From Metopolophium dirhodum (lineage: Eukaryota; Arthropoda; Insecta; Hemiptera; Aphididae): a stretch of DNA of 64,000 bases. The notes beneath the pieces are model-generated. The model did no database searches. It had not been told where the DNA came from and worked only from the letters and a program-made list of their open reading frames with translations. This document shows, in pieces, positions 11,143 through 21,055 of this stretch (its first letter is position 1; every line of letters starts with the position of its first letter). The translations under genes and the position numbers were made by a program. The DNA is taken from positions 37,122,270 through 37,186,269 of the forward strand of contig NC_083560.1 of NCBI RefSeq assembly GCF_019925205.1, in the 5' to 3' direction.

Positions 11143-12608
11143 ATGAATTTTGAAATCGTTATTAGTGAAAGAAAAAATCAATTAATATTATATAAAAGTT
11201 TTAAATTTTATAATAAAGCTTACGTAAAATATTTAGACGCCTATAAATGGCAATGTGTCAATAAAAAGTGCACTGCAAAAATTTATGTTGATCGTGATAT
11301 GAAGATGATCGTACAAGATGAGAGCTTACATAATCACGAAAATGAACCCGAATCTGTTAGAAATAAAAAAAATTTTTCAAATCAATTAAAAAGAAAATGT
11401 GAAGATGAATTGGAAAGACCGTCAAAAATGATTAACAACGAAATCCAAAAATATCCTCAACAGTCTAAATTATTTACTGGTACTGATGTAAATAATATAT
11501 ATCAATGTTTGTACCGGTCTCGTCGATCTTCTTATCCAAAATTACCAAAAACCATTTATGAAGTCATCGAAGTAATGAAAAATCGGAAGATTACAACAAT
11601 AGAAAATGAAGATTTTTTACTCGATGTAGACTCTACAAATAATATTTTATTTTACTCTACAATTTCAAATTTGAAATTACTTTGTTCGTGTGATAAAATA
11701 TTTGTAGATGGTACATTTTATAGTTGCCCTAAATATTTTTACCAACTATTTACTATCCATATTTTTAAAAATGGACATTATGTTCCATTATCGTTCTTTT
11801 TACTGCCGGACAAAAGTGCAAATACCTATGCTAGCGCATTTAGATGTGTTGTAGAAAAATGCTCATCAAAAAATTTACATTTCAATCCAACAACACTTAT
11901 TGCTGACTTTGAAGAAGCTATACATGTAGGAGCAAAATTTGTATGGCCTCAAATTAAAATAATTGGATGCAGATTTCATCTGACTCAAAGTTGGTGGCAA
12001 CATATACAAAACTTTGGTAATTACTTATATTATTTTTTTATTTTTTTTTTGCATATATATTATATATTATATACATTAACTATATTATAGGTTTATCAAT
12101 TGAATACAAGAATTCCAACAGCGAAATTGGACAGTGGTTGAAATGGATATTCGGTTTGCCATTATTAAATGCAGAAGAAGTAAGTGAAAGCTTTATTGAA
12201 GATTTTATGTCAGTCGTTCCTGATGACCCAAGGTTAAAAAAATTCTGCGATTATATATGTGATAATTATATTGACGAAACATCAAAATTTAATCCGAAAA
12301 TGTGGGCTTCTTCTTCAATTTCTTCCGAATGAACAACAAACAGTTGCGACTCGTTTCATTCGAAACTTAATACCCAATTCAATAAAGCACATCCTAATAT
12401 ATTTTTGTTTTCGCATGTATTAAATTTAAAAATTCAAACTGATACATATATAATAATAAGAGGGCTCGATAATACTAAAATAAGTAAAAATAAAATGTAT
12501 GAAAAAAAAAAAATATATATAGAAACAATTTTTGAAGACTATTTAAATAAAAAAATTGATAGATTTAAATATATAAAACTGGCATCTAAGCACTATTCTG
12601 AAAAATAA
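11143..12608 (+). pseudogene. MULE transposase (FLYWCH zinc finger + DDE), one intron, one premature stop
   Basis: The ATG at 11143 opens a protein starting with a FLYWCH-type zinc finger (KWQCVNKKC ... HNH). The MULE catalytic core follows: first Asp in FVDGTFYSCP, second Asp in LIADFE, then the CRFHLTQSWW block. The frame would run into AT-rich non-coding DNA after QNFG. Removing a 74-bp GT-AG intron (12017-12090) joins it to LSIEYKNSNSEIGQWLKW, the normal continuation in the family. TGA at 12330-12332 interrupts the sequence exactly where relatives have Arg in the ERTTN motif. The same frame continues (TTNSCDSFHSKLN) to the stop at 12606-12608. CGA to TGA is a single CpG-type change. The protein would cut and paste the element in the nucleus; this copy is probably inactive by that one codon. 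Confidence 0.85.
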
Positions 12609-12628
12609 ATCAATTAATATTATTATTA

Positions 12629-12785
12629 CATTTTAACTATTATTACTATTATTTATTTTATTTTTTCTAAATAATTTTTGCTGTATTATTCATATATTAT
12701 TATTACTATTATTTATTTTATTTTTTCTAAATAATTTTTGCTGTATTATTCATATATTATTATTTACTATTATTTATTTTATTTG
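12629..12785. repeat. Tandem duplication, ~62-bp unit
   Basis: The block TATTATTACTATTATTTATT...GCTGTATTATTCATA occurs twice in a row (about 12640 and 12700) with the start of a third. It lies in the 3' subterminal part of the MULE. Confidence 0.75.
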
Positions 12786-13004
12786 TACTACAATATTTTT
12801 GCTTTTTTGACGTTAACTAAATAAATTGTATAACATTATTTTAGTATTTTAATACATTTTACTTACAAAAATGTTTGAATTATTTTTTGAAATGTTTTTT
12901 TGAAAAGTATTTAAACTTAAAATAAATTATAGTTAGGTTTTAATTAATTAACTATTGATTAAACTTAAAAAAATTGATAAACTATTGATTAAAAAATATA
13001 CAGT

Positions 13005-13255
13005 CAGCGGAATCAACATAAACAAATTTCCGGCAAAATTGATAGCCGGCAGAATCAATAAATAAAAAAGTTCGGCGGAATCGATAGCCGGCGGAATCAA
13101 TAATTAAAAAAGCTCGGCGGAATCGATAGCCGCCGGAATCAATAAATAAAAAAGCTCGGCGGAATCGATAGCCGGCGGAATCAATAAATAAAAAAGCTCG
13201 GCGGAATCGATAGCCGGCGGAATTGATATTAAAACGGCGGAATTGATAAAACCCC
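13005..13255 (-). repeat. Right inverted-repeat arm of the MULE, 42-bp minisatellite
   Basis: The word CGGCGGAATCGATAGCC or close variants recurs at 13031, 13073, 13115, 13157 and 13199, an exact 42-bp period. Because 42 is divisible by 3, the minus strand has an artificial 101-codon frame of repeated RFRRAFLFIDSAGY-like peptide. I do not treat it as a gene. Confidence 0.85.
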
Positions 13256-13263
13256 TTTTTTTT

Positions 13264-14008
13264 CTCATTCTTCATGCGACATATCATTTCCTATGTATTT
13301 CTTGTGGTGAGTTCGATTTTGTAGAGTTAAATAATCAATAATAATAATAACAGGAACAATCTAACAAATAATCATAGGTAATTTCTTGAAAATAAAATCC
13401 ATTAAAATGTTTAATAATTTAATTGATTCTGATTAAAATATTAAGTATTTAATTATTTCTCATACCTATTATATGATATAATTTATTACTTTATTACTTT
13501 ATTATTAAAATAAATCCAAATATAGCCAATAGCAATATAAAATAGACGTGGTCTCAACAAAACTGAAAGTATTGACAGCCGTGACCAAAATAGTAAATAC
13601 CAAACACTAATAACTATAATAATAACTTGTGTTATTTCATTATTTGCGACGAACTTCCAAAGCGGAATTACCTATGTCCTATAATATCTAATTTAGTAAC
13701 TCGAATATCGTAATACGCGGCTATATTTATTATTTACCAGTTTTTCGGTAATCACGAAATCATAATTTATATTTTATTTTATTTGTCTATGGCTCAACAG
13801 TCAGCGCCCCTATGGCCATCTATTTTAAACATTTTAATATTTGATTATTTATTTTATCCATCGACTTGGCATGTGGGAAATTGTACATTTGTAATTTGTA
13901 TCACATTCGGTTTACGAGTCTACGACGCGCCTCTCACTATACGTACCTACTCAATTTTCAATTTTATTATTATTTCATCGTACAATTTGTGAATACCTAT
14001 ATATTTTA
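13264..14008. other. AT-rich spacer, no gene seen
   Basis: Contains only short chance frames. Nothing is recognised between the MULE and the next repeat. Confidence 0.6.
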
Positions 14009-15310
14009 GATTCTGAGCGAAGCGATGAATGTAATGATTTTACAATGATGTGTGTTTTTTATTTTTTTTTTTTATTTTTTTTTTTATTTTTGTGTCTGTC
14101 ATCACCTTTTAGGACAGTAAAAGTGCTTGGATTTTCTTCAATAGTAACTTTTCTGATAGGAAAGTGAATCTAGTTGGTACTTTGGGGGGTCAAAAGTAAA
14201 AATTTCCCAGTAGTTTTCACAAGCAACATGAAAAACAAAAGAAAAATTAAGGAAAAACGGGAATTTTTACGCAAAATCTGTTTTCGAGAAAATCGATTTT
14301 GGTTTTTGGTGTAACTCTAAAACAAATGACCGTAGGGACATGAAAATTTGACTGAATATTTATATTAGCATTTTCTATACACCATAAAATTTACAAAATA
14401 TTTTGACTCTTTTTGAGCTGTTTACGGCCATTGTCAGTTTTCAATTTTTTTAGTTTTTTTTTCTATAAATATCAATAAAATTTTATCTGTTGAGTAAAAA
14501 AGCTTGAAAATTTAATAGAAGGCTCCTAGGTTATTGTTTCAAAGGCAGATGAAAAAAATTAAAAATTTAATTATAAGCATTTAAAGTTCAAATTTTGACA
14601 AAATACGGAAAAATCACGAAAAATAGCAAATTATTTTGATGAGAATTCATAAAAATTTTTCTTTTTAAATCTAAGATTTGAAAATATAATATAAGATTAC
14701 TCATAAGTTTGTCTACCTTTATCAAAAAAAAAAATGTCTAGAAGAAACTTAAATTAAATTTTTATGAGCGTCTGAAATTTATATTTTTACAACATTTGAT
14801 ATTTACTCGATTTCTCATGTAACAATTTTCTTATTTTATTGTAATTAAAAAACGAATGACTGTAGATACTTGAAAATTTCACTGAATGTTTATATTAGCA
14901 TTTTCTATACACCATGAAATGTTGAAAATATTTTGACTCTTTTTGAGCTGTTTACGGACATTGTCAGTTTTCAATTTTTTTAGTTTTTTTTTCTATAAAT
15001 GTTTATTTGTTGGGTAAAAAAGCGTGAAAATTTAATATAAGGCTCCTGATATATCGTTCTAATAGCAGTTGAAAAATATTAAAAATACATAGGCACAATT
15101 TTTTTTTATAAGCATTTAAAGTTAGAATTTTGACATAATTTATTAATTATTTTGTAGTTAAAAATGTATAAAATGTTTAACTCTTATGGCTAAGGATTGA
15201 AAATTTAAAACAAGGCTCCACGTAAATAGGTTATATATATGAATTACTTTATTCACAATAATATCATCAAATATACTTGGTAAAATCATAGGCTGACCGA
15301 CCGTTTTCGG
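14009..15310 (+). repeat. GATTCTGAGCG-family element, copy 1
   Basis: Left end GATTCTGAGCGAAGCGATGA. It shares the successive blocks GTCTGTCATCACCTTTTAGG (14097), AAAGTGAATCTAGTTGGTAC, TTTTGAGCTGTTTACGG and ATAATATCATCAAATATACT with the copies at 27294, 51845 and (reverse) 55446. Its right terminus is cut at CCGTTTTCGG, so the last bases of the inverted repeat are missing. Internal blocks such as TTTTTGAGCTGTTTACGG recur within one copy. There is no coding frame; it is a non-autonomous element of unknown class. Confidence 0.75.
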
Positions 15311-15448
15311 TTATATATTTATTATTAATATTAATTACCTAGGTTATTATTTATTTATTATTATTATTATTTTTTTTACTCTAATTTAACTAGTAATTAT
15401 TCCTTATTTATTCTATTTTTATTATTATTATTTTTTTTTTACTACTAT

Positions 15449-16500
15449 TTATCCTGGTGACGGTGGTGGAGTGAATGGTGTCTCTGCAAACCCTCTTATG
15501 TAGTCACTTCTGTTTGATGGTCTATATTTAACTATCCTTCTGGGTATATCTATTACTTGCTCATCACTAATATGTTTGCATTTAATTAATATATATATAT
15601 TGCTATTATGAGTATGAGAGATAGCTACTAATATTATTGTTACATATAGTAGGTTACTGTGTATAAACTGGTGTTTTTGGCTCTGTTCTCTTAAAAATTC
15701 TGGATCAACCATTTGTTGTACTTCATCCAAAGACTTGGATACGCCGTGTAGATCCGTCAACTGCATATTTGGATTGTCTCCCCATTCTTTATTTACCTCG
15801 AATCTATATATGTGTTCAGGTTTTTTATGTTTTTTATGTTAGTTGTAGGTATGAAGTCCTTATAATTTGTGTTAGTAATGGTACAGTATGGTTAGTGCTT
15901 TACTTCCCACATGAATCCAGGTGTTTTTGTTTCGTAATTTATAGTATATATTACTTTGTAAATTAAACTTGTACACAGTTCTGATGATTAGAAGTGATAT
16001 CAGGTCCTTTGAATAATTTTAATTCACATGGTTGGCGTTCGCTGTTTTCTTGAATAGGTTGTGGTGTTCTACATATTCCATATATCATAGTTTCTGTACA
16101 GCCGTTTAACTGTTTTTCTGTATATGTGGTAAATCGTTTCCTGTCTTTAGTTATTGCAATATTGGTATAAGTGATTGTTGGAAGATACCACCTTTCAGTA
16201 TTATTTTGAACATGGATTATTGGTATAAGTATTAAATGAAATAATGTAAGTTCAATGTCTATAACTAACGGTATTTTTGTAATAAATACTAATTTGTCGT
16301 TTTCGTAATAGTTACTCATTTTAGTAATTTTTTGTACTTGTCTTTGTAATATTTTTCATTTTTTCCCCCAGTAAATCATATTTTGTGTTATACTCCTTTA
16401 ACGAAAAATATGTGACGAGTTTATATTCAGCCCCTATAATCCTAGTAGGTCCTACATTTTCGTAATATAATCCCTTGCCATGTCCATAAGGCATATATCT
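15449..16500 (-). pseudogene. Insect endogenous-retrovirus-like env (baculovirus F-like) remnant
   Basis: Three diverged pieces on the minus strand follow the order of an errantivirus-type Env. Piece 1 (16491 to 16321) resembles the region after the signal peptide (GLYYENVG ... LVTYFSL). Piece 2 (16319 to 15963) resembles the conserved ectodomain with LVFITKIPLV, YLPTITYTNIAITKDRKR and the spaced cysteines. Piece 3 (about 15960 to 15449) has a NTWIH-type strand, a pre-membrane helix, a hydrophobic segment (SNLLYVTIILVAIS) and a cytoplasmic tail. The pieces are separated by stops and frame changes. The stretch that should join pieces 1 and 2 is largely missing, including the region where a furin site and fusion peptide would lie, so no functional glycoprotein can be made. 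A further minus frame (16838-16619, 73 codons including the stop) lies upstream and is not recognised. No gag or pol is adjacent. Confidence 0.75.
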
Positions 16501-16839
16501 AAATTAGTGTTCTGATGTATTTATTTCATCAGATTTGACTAGACTACCAATTATCATCACCAATCTAAAAGTATAAAATTATATTTATATTAAACTAACT
16601 ACCTTATTTATTATTATCTTATATTTTTTTTTTAAACCATCTATCATAATCTAGTAAATCCCTTGGATCGTATAAAAGTTTCATATAATTTCTTAGTCGT
16701 TTACATAAAGTATCTATTGACGTCACTGAATCTGATGACAAATCGTACATGGTTTTAGTAATAATTTCTGTTATTTTAGTTATTTCGAGAGTTGTGAAAG
16801 GTTCTTCAATGTTATTATTTGCAGTATTGATATTCCTTT

Positions 16840-17177
16840 ACAACACGTGCATAAACGTTACATGGGATCTCATAATAAAATAATGATAAATCCCCTTGCT
16901 AGAGTGAGAAGCACCATAAAAGCAGTCTGTCTCTCATCCACATTCCGACACGCAAACCCCTCGCACATTAATATAGGAATGGATATTGTATTATCTATGG
17001 CACTACTGCACTACTATAATAATACACACTGATGCCGTTCCGCCCCTTTCTTTCGCCTTCGAAATAACCCAATCCCGATATACATATACACAAGCCGCCA
17101 CTGGCTTGAATACAACCAATTATCGGTCAATTGTGTTGTCAATATCGAATATTGATCGTGTATGAGCCGCTTAAAAG
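16840..17177. other. Spacer with no supported gene
   Basis: Slightly GC-richer than its surroundings. A 61-codon plus frame (16847-17032) has no recognisable features. Confidence 0.5.
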
Positions 17178-17704
17178 GGTTAGGTTAAAGTGGAAACGGT
17201 GAAATCTCCCTTGCCCGAATATTATTTCCTTGATGACGAGCAGCTGCATGACGTTCGGGTGGCGTCGTTGGACTTGTGCATGTATTTATAATATATATGA
17301 CGAAACAACAAGACCACAAGGCTGGATGGTCTGTATTTGGAATGTGGTTGAAGAGATTGTACGCATTGAGTACCTATAGTCGATTCTTAAGAAACAAATC
17401 CAAAAAATTAAGAAATAGGGACTATTATTTAACTTCTTATCTTATAACTTATTAATTTTATTTACACAATTCGTACATATTGACCTGTCGACATTTTTTT
17501 CTTGTCGATATTATATTGACTGTCGACGTTTAGAAAGTAATGTATTTTACTGTTAGGCATTAGTTCAAAGGTAGGTTAAATTTATTTTTGACAAAAAATT
17601 ACATTTCATATAATTTTATTGTTATTATTAATACGATAGCTTATGTTTATTATGTTGAATTATTATTATTTGTTTTTTTTTTCATATTTGTATATTACAA
17701 TATA
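17178..17704 (+). repeat. Dispersed repeat, uninterrupted copy (partner at 56836-57363)
   Basis: Reads TAGGTTAAAGTGGAAACGG onward and matches 56836-57363 with few differences, including GACGAGCAGCTGCATGACG and CTGTCGACGTTTAGAAAG. Here the sequence continues through TATATTACAATATACTC. In the partner the same words are broken by an LTR right after TATATTACAAT. The downstream part also matches a diverged third copy around 20525-20750. Confidence 0.85.
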
Positions 17705-18324
17705 CTCTAAAAGTTTCATGTAACCACAAATAATATTTTTAAATTAGGTATAAGTACTACAAAATAACTAAAACCATTATTCTTGGTTACCGTCAACCAG
17801 GCCAACTTGGGGCATTTTTGAAATTCTATTATAAATAACTTTAAGTCTAATTATTCTATAGGTATTTTCAATATAACATAATTTTTTGAGTTAAGGTTTA
17901 ATTTATTAATTTCTGTTGCATTTGAATCATACAAATTATTCCTTCTATGTGTATTTTTTATTTTTCTGCTTGCCCCATGTTGTACCGAATATCGACAACA
18001 TGGGGCATTCATGTTTTTTCTATGAAAAATCTATTTCATAATTTACTCAAACCAACTTGGGGCACTTTTTTAAATTTTTAAAAAATACTAGATAATTTTC
18101 TGAATTAAAAAAATATTTTTTGTACCTGCAGGTCAGTGTATATTAACATATACAAAAAAATAAAAACATTCTTGTTAACCAATTAAAAAATTATTAAAAT
18201 ATGTAAATAACATTAAAAAATTAAAAATAATAACATTCTTGTAGAGTATTAAATATTAAGTAGGTAGGTAACTTCCTTGTTAACCAATTTATAGATATAA
18301 AGAAATATATTATTAAGACTTAAC
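17705..18324. other. AT-rich spacer with repeated CAACTTGGGGCA words
   Basis: CCAACTTGGGGCA occurs at about 17801 and 18052, with ACATGGGGCA near 17998 and its complement near 17970. These look like ends or internal repeats of a degenerate Tc1/pogo-type element, but I could not define its borders. Confidence 0.35.
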
Positions 18325-18564
18325 ACAGATAATGATTCTAATAATACGTTAACGTCAATCATGGAATCAAGTAAGAAGTTGAAAACTGTTATACCATTAG
18401 CTAATGCTTTATGTCGCTTAGCATATATATTACCCGTCTCTACAGCGACCAACGAAAGAGTATTCAGTATTCTTAAGTTTGTAAAAAACCATTTACGAAC
18501 AACAATGACTGATGAACGATTAGACAATCTTATGGTTGAACTCATCCAAGGATATTCTGAATGA
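18325..18564 (+). pseudogene. hAT transposase C-terminal dimerisation domain, truncated
   Basis: The peptide contains the hallmark order of the hAT C-terminal domain: a stretch ending ALCRLAYILPVSTATNERVF, then SILKFVKNHLRTTM and RLDNLMVELI. The conserved ERVFS motif and the Arg of the R..M block are kept. An in-frame stop lies just upstream, and the RNase H-fold catalytic domain and BED finger are absent. It is a 3' relic that cannot act as a transposase. The ATG at 18361 is probably an internal Met. Confidence 0.85.
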
Positions 18565-20012
18565 GATTGACATGACAACAACAATGATAGAAAATTAGGC
18601 AACCCTTAAAGTATGCCGTATAAATGTATAATCCACAATTATTGAAAGAACATTGTTATTATTTTTATAATATTTTATAGAATATAAAAACTTGGTACCT
18701 GGTCGAGTTTTTAATTTTATTTTTTACTTTTTACCTTTACTAACATCTTAATAAAAATCATATTCTTAAGATACCTAACCTTTTTGATAAATAATAATAT
18801 ACATATATCTAAATATATATTGCATTTGTTTTTAGACTAAACATGCATAATATGTAGGTATTTGATTTACAGGGAAAAATTATTTTAGATTTGCATTTGT
18901 TATTATTGCTCCAGTTTTCAATTTTTTTTTGAGACAGCAAAGACGGTAATTGGAGTCAACAATTTTTGTATCCCCCCCCCCCCCCCCCCCCCTATCAGAT
19001 TTTTCTCGTGACGTCCCTGAGTACCATCTTCAAATCCAATTTGCTAAAAGATAAGGTACTATAATGTTGAAATCAAAGCACTCCTTCTGGTTTAAATTAT
19101 GTATACAGAATATAAAAAAAAAAAATAAACACCATAGTAAAACCACTATGCTCCTCGCTCCGCTCAGAATCTAAATTGTAATTTAATAACTCTCATAAAT
19201 TTGGCTACATTCATCAAAAAATAAAAAAATAAATGTTTTTGATATTTATTTTTATATTTCTAGGACAACAGATAACGCGATAAGCTTATCCAGTCAGCCA
19301 ATTGATCGCGGTCAATGAATTACGGCATTTTTTTTCGATATTCTTACGTGGTCATTATAATTAGTCACCATCATCATTGATTTTGAATTTACGCTTACAA
19401 CCCATAATTTCAGTAGGAAAAGTAGTATTTCAAAGTTTACTATAATTGTATTTAATAATAAATTGACGAAGGTATAGACGTATAGTTCAACAAAGTTTTT
19501 GGAATTTCAAAAAACGTAATCTGAATATTATAAGAAATTTTATGTTTTTTCATTTTACATGTTACATGTTTGAATGTTGTTTAATTTTCAGCCATCAAAA
19601 AAATTTAAATTTATCACCGATACCTGTTATGACCGTTCTTTTATTTTTACACAAATATGCGCTTATACCAAAATATATCGTTAAATTCCCTATAACAGCA
19701 CCAGGACTCCAGTTGTAATTTCAAAATGTTATACTACGCGCATCGACGTAAATCACAGGCATTCTAAGGGTGCTTAGTGCTCTGAATTTAAATGCCAATA
19801 CCCCGAAGCTCGTGATTATCTTAAATAATAATTAAAAATATTGGACACGTACCTACTATTATAGGTAAAAATATAGACTATCGGACATTTCAATTATTGT
19901 CCACATACAAAGATATATTCGTAGACACTAGGGAGTCCTCAAAGTGAAACTATTTAAAACAAATATGTTAAAAAAAAGTGTCCACTGTAATTATATATTT
20001 ATGGTATAACTA
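18565..20012. other. AT-rich spacer with a 21-base poly-C tract
   Basis: C21 at 18972-18992. A CTCGCTCCGCTCAGAATC end of the GATTCTGAGCG family lies at about 19154-19171 with only a fragment attached. No coding frame is supported. Confidence 0.6.
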
Positions 20013-20186
20013 CAGGGAAACTTCCCTACAATGAAACTCCAACTAACAAAATGTCCTGTTTAACTTAATATTTTAGAGATCCAAATGTAGGTATTTACTT
20101 CTATTTAACGAAATTCTTCATGATAAAATTTTTTTTGTTGCTCATAATATGAGTCCACGAGACTTTATAATATGGATGTTTCACTG
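20013..20186. mobile_element. pogo/Tigger-like MITE
   Basis: TA-flanked 174-bp segment beginning CAGGGAAACTTCC and ending GGATGTTTCACTG, whose reverse complement is CAGTGAAACATCC. A CAGTGAAAC-type inverted repeat with a TA target is typical of pogo/Tigger-type elements. No transposase frame is present. Confidence 0.65.
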
Positions 20187-20911
20187 TACATATTATATAA
20201 CTATGAAAAAAAAATTAATTTGATTTTTAAATTATTATAATTATGGCTGTGAATATAATGCAGTAAAAAATCTTGTTTAATGCATTTTGAACCTAAACAA
20301 TTTTACTTTATAATGCGACCTACATATATCCTAAAAAATTTTAAGTTTTTAAAAATTATCGAAAAAAGTGATTTAAAGAATGTAAAACTGACTTATAATA
20401 GAAAAAAAAATCTTATAATTTCAAAATCGAGTACTGTGTAAAGTGAAAGTCATTCTGCTGTACAGTGTGTCATTGTAATGGATGGCGTTAAATTTAAATA
20501 AAATTATCTAAAATAATTGTATACGAGTCCGTATTTGATGAAATTTTTTTGGTTAATGTAATTTATTTTACTTTTAAGCATTAGTACAAAAGTAGGTAGT
20601 ATAACAATTACATTTGAAATTGTAATTGTATGTATAAAATATAATTATATACTCTAACATTTTCATATACCCACGAATAATATTTTTCACTGAAAACAAA
20701 ATAACTTTACTATAACAGTTAGGTATTCTTGGTTTTAATATATACCTAATTTTGTTCTAATTTGAACTTATATAAGGTCTGTAAAAATTAACTAGTGTTG
20801 CGTGCACCCGTCTTATAGGAGAAGGTTGATAGGTTGGTGGTAGAAGCGTCAAATGATCAACAAATTGTAATTCGATGCAAATTCACAGTGCCAAGATCTA
20901 ATTCATAGAAT
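20187..20911. repeat. Fragments of two dispersed repeat families
   Basis: About 20445-20520 is a diverged piece of the conserved block that flanks GATTCTGAGCG elements (CATTCTGCTGTACAG, TGTAATGGATGG). About 20525-20750 is a diverged relative of 17540-17800. No gene is seen. Confidence 0.5.
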
Positions 20912-21052
20912 CTATTGCGCGTCGCGGAGTTCCCACAGCTTTCTTACCAGTTCGGGTTCTATCATCTGGCCGTTGGCGGATGCTGAATCTGTTGCTAACA
21001 ATAAATTATAATGATGCTCTCCCAGGGTTTTGTGCACTACGCTAACATCATC
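20912..21052 (-). pseudogene. Unrecognised short coding-like stretch
   Basis: On the minus strand, 46 sense codons free of stops carry non-repetitive, balanced sequence (parts: VVHKTLGEHHYNLLLATDS and MIEPELVRKLWELRDAQ), unlike the surrounding AT-rich DNA. A stop lies directly upstream and no start or splice site is evident. It may be a relic of a host exon or an unidentified transposon gene. I do not recognise the family, and chance cannot be excluded. Confidence 0.3.
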
Positions 21053-21055
21053 TCA

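Larger units (their letters stand above)
10612..13255 (+). mobile_element. Near-complete MULE DNA transposon
   Basis: Bounded by T8 direct repeats (10604-10611 and 13256-13263), a fitting length for the 8-10 bp target-site duplication of Mutator-like elements, although a homopolymer is weak evidence alone. The termini are inverted: GGGCGTATATCGATTGCGCCG on the left against GGGGTTTTATCAATTCCGCCG when the right end is reverse-complemented. Both ends then run into diverged copies of one minisatellite in opposite orientation (10612-10759 and 13005-13255). The transposase gene lies between them. The total is about 2.64 kb. Confidence 0.85.

Noticed and set aside
12982..13287. 101-codon minus frame with repeated RFRRAFLFIDSAGY peptides
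   Set aside because: It is produced by the 42-bp minisatellite in the MULE inverted repeat; the period is a multiple of three, so the frame stays open by arithmetic.
16640..16838. Minus-strand open stretch upstream of the env relic
   Set aside because: Could be part of the same retroelement, but I found no family hallmark, so it is only mentioned under env.
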